A stretch of 9,762 nt of DNA from Candidatus Poribacteria bacterium (GTDB lineage Bacteria > Poribacteria > WGA-4E > PCPOR2b), in the NCBI GenBank assembly GCA_027296925.1, contig JAPUIP010000489.1, forward strand, positions 1-9,762, written 5' to 3'. Made by a program: the position numbers and the translations under genes. The notes below the pieces were generated by a model. It was not told the DNA's origin and ran no database searches. It saw only the letters and a program-made list of their open reading frames with translations. Shown in pieces: positions 5,807 through 9,762 of the stretch (its first letter is position 1; each line of letters begins with the position of its first letter).

Positions 5807-7963
5807 ATGCGTAAGAGATCCCATCGCGCTTTACTCATTTCGCTGATTATTCATCTCTGCTTCAGCATTACATTGACGATTGTACTGTATCGCCACGATC
5901 AAGAAGCGTTTGAAGACGTTGTGAGTGTGGAGTTCATCAATGAAAAGGAACTTCCCAAGCCACGCCGAAAGTTGCTGAAACCTCCGCCGGCGCAACGCCT
6001 TATCGTCCCACGGCAGGTTCGTTCATCGATTGTGCATCGGCCCCAAACCGTGAAATTGGAGGCCGCCGCAAATCCGATTGATGAAACCCTCCGGGTGTCG
6101 GAGCGGTCTTTGCTTCACAGTGCGACCACGGATCAACTCAATCCTCAGGACCAACTTCCGGATGTCACCACCGCGGCAGCACGACTCAACAGCCGCGAAA
6201 CGCAGATTGCAGAATCGGTTTCAACACGCTTTCAAACCGGCGACGGGGACGGTGTAAAGAGTCATCGTCAGCGCGTTAAAGGAGACGGTTCTGGCAGGCT
6301 TCACGCGCTGAAATCTACAGGCGCGTCTGACATCGGCATCGTCGACGACCGTCCCGACAAACGCGGCACAGGCCAGGGCAGCGAATCCATTGTAGCAGAC
6401 AACCCATACGCAGACGCTTTGCGCCGCCTCGCAGATCACATCATCGCGACACGAACGAAAGATAAAGTTGATGTTGTCTTTGTGTTGGATACGAGTGCGA
6501 GTATGCAAGATAACATTCAGCAGGTCGCGGAGCACCTGTTCAGCATGACCGATGCGTACGATGAGATTAATCTCGAATACTATCTTGGAATGGCACGGTT
6601 CAGTGTGGAACAGGCGGGACAAATTGTTAAGATACGATCGCTCCTGCCGGACGTGGGGATGCTGAGCCATCAGATGAAAAAGGTGCGAATAAGCGGCGAC
6701 GAACATGCCCTCGACGCGCTGGTGGACACGTTCAATTATATCGAATTTCATTCCGATGCCGAGAAGCATCTGGTGTTGGTAACGGACGAGCCCGCCACAA
6801 CCCGGTTGAAAACGGGAGACGCCGTTCTGGAGATGCGCGAGAAAGTGATCAGTAACTGTAAGTCACAAGAGATTCACGTCAATGTACTCGGTCATACGGA
6901 ACGATTTCAAAAACGCCTCGCGACAGAGACCGGCGGGCTATGGCAAGAAATTCCGGGCGGACAAGCAGACTTGAACCTCGCACAAAGTCGGGGTTCGCCG
7001 GCGCCACACATACGCGCGGAACCGGTACTCAAGGTGTTTCGGAAGATTACCACAGACATTCGCCGAACCAGCGGCACGTTTCGATTTAGTATCGGTTTGG
7101 AGTTACAAAGCGATTTAGACGACAAAGGCAACTTAATCTCGAAAGGGGTGCTCAAGGCATTCAAAAATAACGGTCACCCACTCTCTCAACAGGCAACCCA
7201 CTCGATTCAAGAGGAAGGCAGCCGGTGGCTGATTCGAGATTATCCTCAGACATATATGATCCGGAAAGAGATGAGCGCGCTACACGTCTACGTGAGCGCT
7301 TTCCCTGGGCCTGCTGAATCCTTGCCGCTACAAAATCACGCTGAATTCTCGGCACCGTCGGACCCGCTGGCTTTGCAGGTGGATGCAACCGGAAGGGCAA
7401 TACCGGTCTCCTTCAGCCGACGCTCCTCGCCGGAGTCCAATCGCGTGATGGCCGATATTGTCATCATGCTCGATTACAGTCGCAGCATGGGGGGAAAATC
7501 TCAGGTGCTTGGCCTCGGCATCAGCGAGTTAATTGGAAAATTGAATCTTTTGCCGATCCACTATCAAATCGGGCTCATCCGGTTTGCAGAGGCGAAGGAT
7601 GCCATCAAAGCCATCGATGGGACCGTTGTCACAGCGATGCCGATCGGTGAAAGCCGAATCCAAAGCCTGATGCAGTTCCCTTTTGGTGGTGACGAACACC
7701 TCATTGACGCCATCGTGGAAGGGCTGCCGAAGATTCGCTTTCGCCCCAATGCCAGCCGCTTTCTCCTCGTTCTGACCGATGAACCGAGTACCGGAAGCCA
7801 TCCGCCGGAGCATGCCATCGAAATATGCCAGTCGCTCGGCGTTCGAGCTTATGTGATTGGTGTTCCCGGAAAAGGAGACTTTCAATGGCAGCTTGCCCAA
7901 CAGACGAGCGGTCTCTTTTTCCGAATGCCGAACCATCTTTCTAAAACCTATCCAAATCAGTAG
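5807..7963 (+). CDS. TonB-like membrane anchor fused to tandem VWA domains
   Basis: 718 residues. The N-terminus (about 9-28) is one signal-anchor helix containing S12-x3-H16 ('SLIIH'), the same Ser/His spacing as the TonB helix that contacts ExbB/ExbD. A Val-rich stretch and the basic, Pro-rich 'PKPRRKLLKPPPA' (50-62) follow, also TonB-like, but there is no TonB C-terminal domain. A low-complexity linker (about 63-205) precedes VWA1 (about 222-385) with MIDAS 'DTSAS' (228-232) and 'VTDE' (325-328). A region of unknown fold (about 390-548) contains 'RWLIRDYPQTYMIRKE'. VWA2 (about 550-712) has 'DYSRS' (556-560) and 'LTDE' (656-659) and ends the protein. Both domains show 'GDEH' (297-300, 628-631) where the MIDAS Thr loop is expected. 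The body should be periplasmic. The start is ATG at 5807 with AAGGTGA 9 nt before, directly after the upstream stop. Role unknown; VWA domains usually bind protein partners in a metal-dependent way. Confidence 0.88.
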   Translation: MRKRSHRALLISLIIHLCFSITLTIVLYRHDQEAFEDVVSVEFINEKELPKPRRKLLKPPPAQRLIVPRQVRSSIVHRPQTVKLEAAANPIDETLRVSERSLLHSATTDQLNPQDQLPDVTTAAARLNSRETQIAESVSTRFQTGDGDGVKSHRQRVKGDGSGRLHALKSTGASDIGIVDDRPDKRGTGQGSESIVADNPYADALRRLADHIIATRTKDKVDVVFVLDTSASMQDNIQQVAEHLFSMTDAYDEINLEYYLGMARFSVEQAGQIVKIRSLLPDVGMLSHQMKKVRISGDEHALDALVDTFNYIEFHSDAEKHLVLVTDEPATTRLKTGDAVLEMREKVISNCKSQEIHVNVLGHTERFQKRLATETGGLWQEIPGGQADLNLAQSRGSPAPHIRAEPVLKVFRKITTDIRRTSGTFRFSIGLELQSDLDDKGNLISKGVLKAFKNNGHPLSQQATHSIQEEGSRWLIRDYPQTYMIRKEMSALHVYVSAFPGPAESLPLQNHAEFSAPSDPLALQVDATGRAIPVSFSRRSSPESNRVMADIVIMLDYSRSMGGKSQVLGLGISELIGKLNLLPIHYQIGLIRFAEAKDAIKAIDGTVVTAMPIGESRIQSLMQFPFGGDEHLIDAIVEGLPKIRFRPNASRFLLVLTDEPSTGSHPPEHAIEICQSLGVRAYVIGVPGKGDFQWQLAQQTSGLFFRMPNHLSKTYPNQ

Positions 7964-7998
7964 CGTTTGAATCCAATTCCTCTTACGTTCCACCTATT

Positions 7999-8004
7999 GG
8001 GGGG
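7999..8004 (+). promoter_or_regulatory. Ribosome site of the TPR lipoprotein gene
   Basis: A GGGGGG run ends 7 nt before the ATG at 8012. The barrel gene on the other strand has the same G6 tract 9 nt before its TTG start, so this appears to be a recurring ribosome-site style here. It fixes the start of the lipoprotein gene, which begins 48 nt after the VWA stop. Confidence 0.5.
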
Positions 8005-8011
8005 ACAAATC

Positions 8012-9762
8012 ATGAAACCCGTCAGGTTTGGTATTTTCTTCTGGATCGCCATGATGGTGATGGCTCAGTATGGCTGTCTTTCAACAGGTACACAAAAGCA
8101 GGTGGAAAAACTCATCGAGGAAAAAGACTATCACGGGGCGGTTGACACATACCAGGCGCTCATCGATTCCAAGCCGGGAACACCGAAAGCTCGTCAAGCC
8201 CAATTGGGCATCGCCGGCTTATATATCGAAGCACTGAATAGCCCCGAACAGGGCGTTCAGGTGTATCGAGACCTAATCGCGGCGGCGCCCAACAGCGAGG
8301 AAGCCGTCGAAGCCCATTGGCGCGTAGGGCTCTACTATTTCAAAAGCGCGGATTATCACTCGGCACAGCAATCGTTTGATACAATTGTCAATCAATTTCC
8401 GAGCCTTGAAAAAAGTCATAACGCCCAACTCATGCTGGCGAAGAGCTATGAGGAATCCAAGAACTACAAGAAAGCAGTAGAAATCTACGACAATGTTGCA
8501 CACCGCCACCCAGAGGGCAAGCGTGCTGCCCAGGCGCTCGTCAACAGAGCGAAAATTCAGAGGAAGTATCTGAAAGATGAAATCCAGGCGAAGCGCACCT
8601 ACCAAACGCTTGTTAAGCGATATGGAAAAGTCAAAGGTACTGAAGAGGCAATCGCCGAAGCAAAACAAGAACTTCGACTCATGGGGGCAAGCATTCCCCA
8701 ACCGGATGATCCGCTGGCATCACCTCACGATCGTGCATTGGAACGCCAACGGAAGCGCCGTGAACGAGATCGACCGCGAGATAGCTTCGAGCGCAACCTG
8801 GAAACGGATGACTCCGATTCCGGCTTCGGCGTGAGTGCTCAAGAGATCATGAGGCATTTTCGGGGAGGCGGCCAAACCGGCCCATCGGGCGGCATTCAGA
8901 CTGACGAAGAAGGAACGTACTACGATGCGATGCTGATGATTGCCAATTCTATCTTCCAAAGTGAAAACTATCGCGATTCGGGGGCGTTGTACTACCGGTC
9001 AATCGAGCTTGCAAAACAGGATGAAGCGCGGATAGATCCGTATGACCATCTGCGGCTATCCATTTGCTATCGCAAGCTCGGGCTGCATCAGCGTGCCAGG
9101 GAAGTGCTAAAAACAGCCGTAAGAAAAGACAGACAGGTGCTCGAAGCTGTCATCACAACGGGGACAAATCAATACGCCGACGGAAACTACGAAAAAGCGA
9201 TTGAAACTTATAACTCCGTCGTGGGATTGAATCGATCTAAAGACCCGGAGCTCTACTGGAAACTGGGGTTGGTCTACAAAAAGATGGGGGACCCGCACAT
9301 GGCGGTTGAGTCCTTTGAACGTGCCGTTGTTGCCAAAGCGGACTACACCGACGCCCTCCAGAGTCTTGCCGAAGTGCTTTACTATCAATTGAAAGATGAG
9401 GCGAGGGCTGGCGTTTTCCAAGATCTTGTCGATGCGAAAGGGGAAACTTACGCAAGTCAGAAGGAACTGGGAGACCTCCATTATAAATATGGCAGCTATG
9501 CTCGGGCAAAATCAAAGTACGAAATCGCTGCACGCCTTGCGCAACTGGAAAAGAAGGATACCACGAGCAATGTTAAGAAGCGTGTACTTGATAGTCAGAT
9601 TGTCCACACCAGCGTGCATGCAGCGATGGCTGCCTACAAAAACCAAATGGAAGATCAGGCACAAGCGCTTATCGATGCCCTCGCTGCCGAATATCCCGAA
9701 CACCCGTTAATACCGTATGGGCGGGGGCAACTCGCCCTCCTCAAGGGCGATGCCGATACCGC
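8012..9762 (+). CDS. TPR-repeat lipoprotein, C-terminus beyond the window
   Basis: Open from ATG 8012 to the window end (583 codons, no stop). The N-terminus 'MKPVRFGIFFWIAMMVMAQYGC' ends in a Cys22 that fits a type II signal peptide, though the -3 residue (Gln19) is not ideal. Residue +2 (Leu) would suit outer-membrane sorting in E. coli terms. TPR-like helix pairs run at about 36-93, 102-167 (e.g. 'YYFKSADYHSAQQSFDTIV'), 304-334, 345-372, 379-405, 413-446 and 484-512. A charged, Arg-rich spacer (about 236-300) with no TPR pattern splits the array in two. The first half resembles BamD/YbgF-type periplasmic TPR proteins. It is 48 nt behind the VWA gene in the same direction, so it is likely co-transcribed and may be a partner reaching from the outer membrane. 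Substrate and function cannot be named. Confidence 0.85.
   Translation, partial: MKPVRFGIFFWIAMMVMAQYGCLSTGTQKQVEKLIEEKDYHGAVDTYQALIDSKPGTPKARQAQLGIAGLYIEALNSPEQGVQVYRDLIAAAPNSEEAVEAHWRVGLYYFKSADYHSAQQSFDTIVNQFPSLEKSHNAQLMLAKSYEESKNYKKAVEIYDNVAHRHPEGKRAAQALVNRAKIQRKYLKDEIQAKRTYQTLVKRYGKVKGTEEAIAEAKQELRLMGASIPQPDDPLASPHDRALERQRKRRERDRPRDSFERNLETDDSDSGFGVSAQEIMRHFRGGGQTGPSGGIQTDEEGTYYDAMLMIANSIFQSENYRDSGALYYRSIELAKQDEARIDPYDHLRLSICYRKLGLHQRAREVLKTAVRKDRQVLEAVITTGTNQYADGNYEKAIETYNSVVGLNRSKDPELYWKLGLVYKKMGDPHMAVESFERAVVAKADYTDALQSLAEVLYYQLKDEARAGVFQDLVDAKGETYASQKELGDLHYKYGSYARAKSKYEIAARLAQLEKKDTTSNVKKRVLDSQIVHTSVHAAMAAYKNQMEDQAQALIDALAAEYPEHPLIPYGRGQLALLKGDADT

Noticed and set aside
6221..6769. 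182-aa minus-strand frame
   Set aside because: Antisense shadow of the first VWA domain, whose MIDAS motifs are on the plus strand.
7529..7993. 154-aa minus-strand frame
   Set aside because: Antisense shadow of the second VWA domain; no family pattern.
8273..8701. 142-aa minus-strand frame with hydrophobic stretches
   Set aside because: Antisense to well-formed TPR repeats; the hydrophobicity comes from reverse reading of charged Lys/Glu codons.
1..9762. CRISPR arrays, tRNA/rRNA genes, insertion sequences, phage genes
   Set aside because: No regularly spaced direct repeats, cloverleaf or rRNA-like sequence, transposase motif or phage protein was seen on either strand.

Overview
The window is a complete-looking stretch of a diderm (Gram-negative type) bacterial chromosome with moderate GC, dense coding and two divergent gene clusters. 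Outer-membrane barrel, lipoprotein and TonB-like signals all indicate two membranes. The gene styles (PorV/UPF0164-type barrel, a 'SLIIHL' TonB-like anchor fused to VWA domains, a TPR lipoprotein, many TTG/GTG starts, GGGGGG ribosome sites) remind me of uncultured lineages such as Candidatus Poribacteria. That placement is recollection and inference, not proven by the sequence.

Left half (about 1-4685, all minus strand). Transcription runs ftsH -> folP -> acpS -> porV/porQ-like -> yigZ. The genes are tightly packed: a 4-nt ATGA overlap for ftsH/folP, 65 nt for folP/acpS, 5 nt for acpS/porV-like and 18 nt for porV-like/yigZ. This looks like one operon that mixes membrane proteolysis (FtsH), folate synthesis (DHPS), acyl-carrier-protein activation (AcpS), an outer-membrane beta-barrel and a YigZ/IMPACT protein cut by the window edge. 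A strong sigma70-type promoter (TTGATA-17-TATACT) lies about 130 nt upstream of ftsH and is bracketed by an 8-bp inverted repeat.

Middle (4686-5173). This is a 488-bp divergent intergenic region holding the ftsH promoter, a 12-bp perfect palindrome, two adjacent GC-rich hairpins that look like a fragment of a dispersed REP-type repeat, and an AT-rich -10-like tract before the plus-strand genes. I see no convincing gene in it.

Right half (5174-9762, plus strand). Three genes of an apparent envelope operon: a polytopic membrane protein that resembles a PAP2-family phosphatase with its catalytic core missing; a 718-aa protein with a TonB-like N-terminal anchor, a long linker and two VWA domains; and a 583-codon (incomplete) TPR lipoprotein. 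The last two plausibly form an inner-membrane/outer-membrane pair working in the periplasm, but the function is unknown. The most noteworthy points are the PAP2 core loss (deletion or assembly collapse), the TonB-anchor/VWA architecture and the boxed ftsH promoter.
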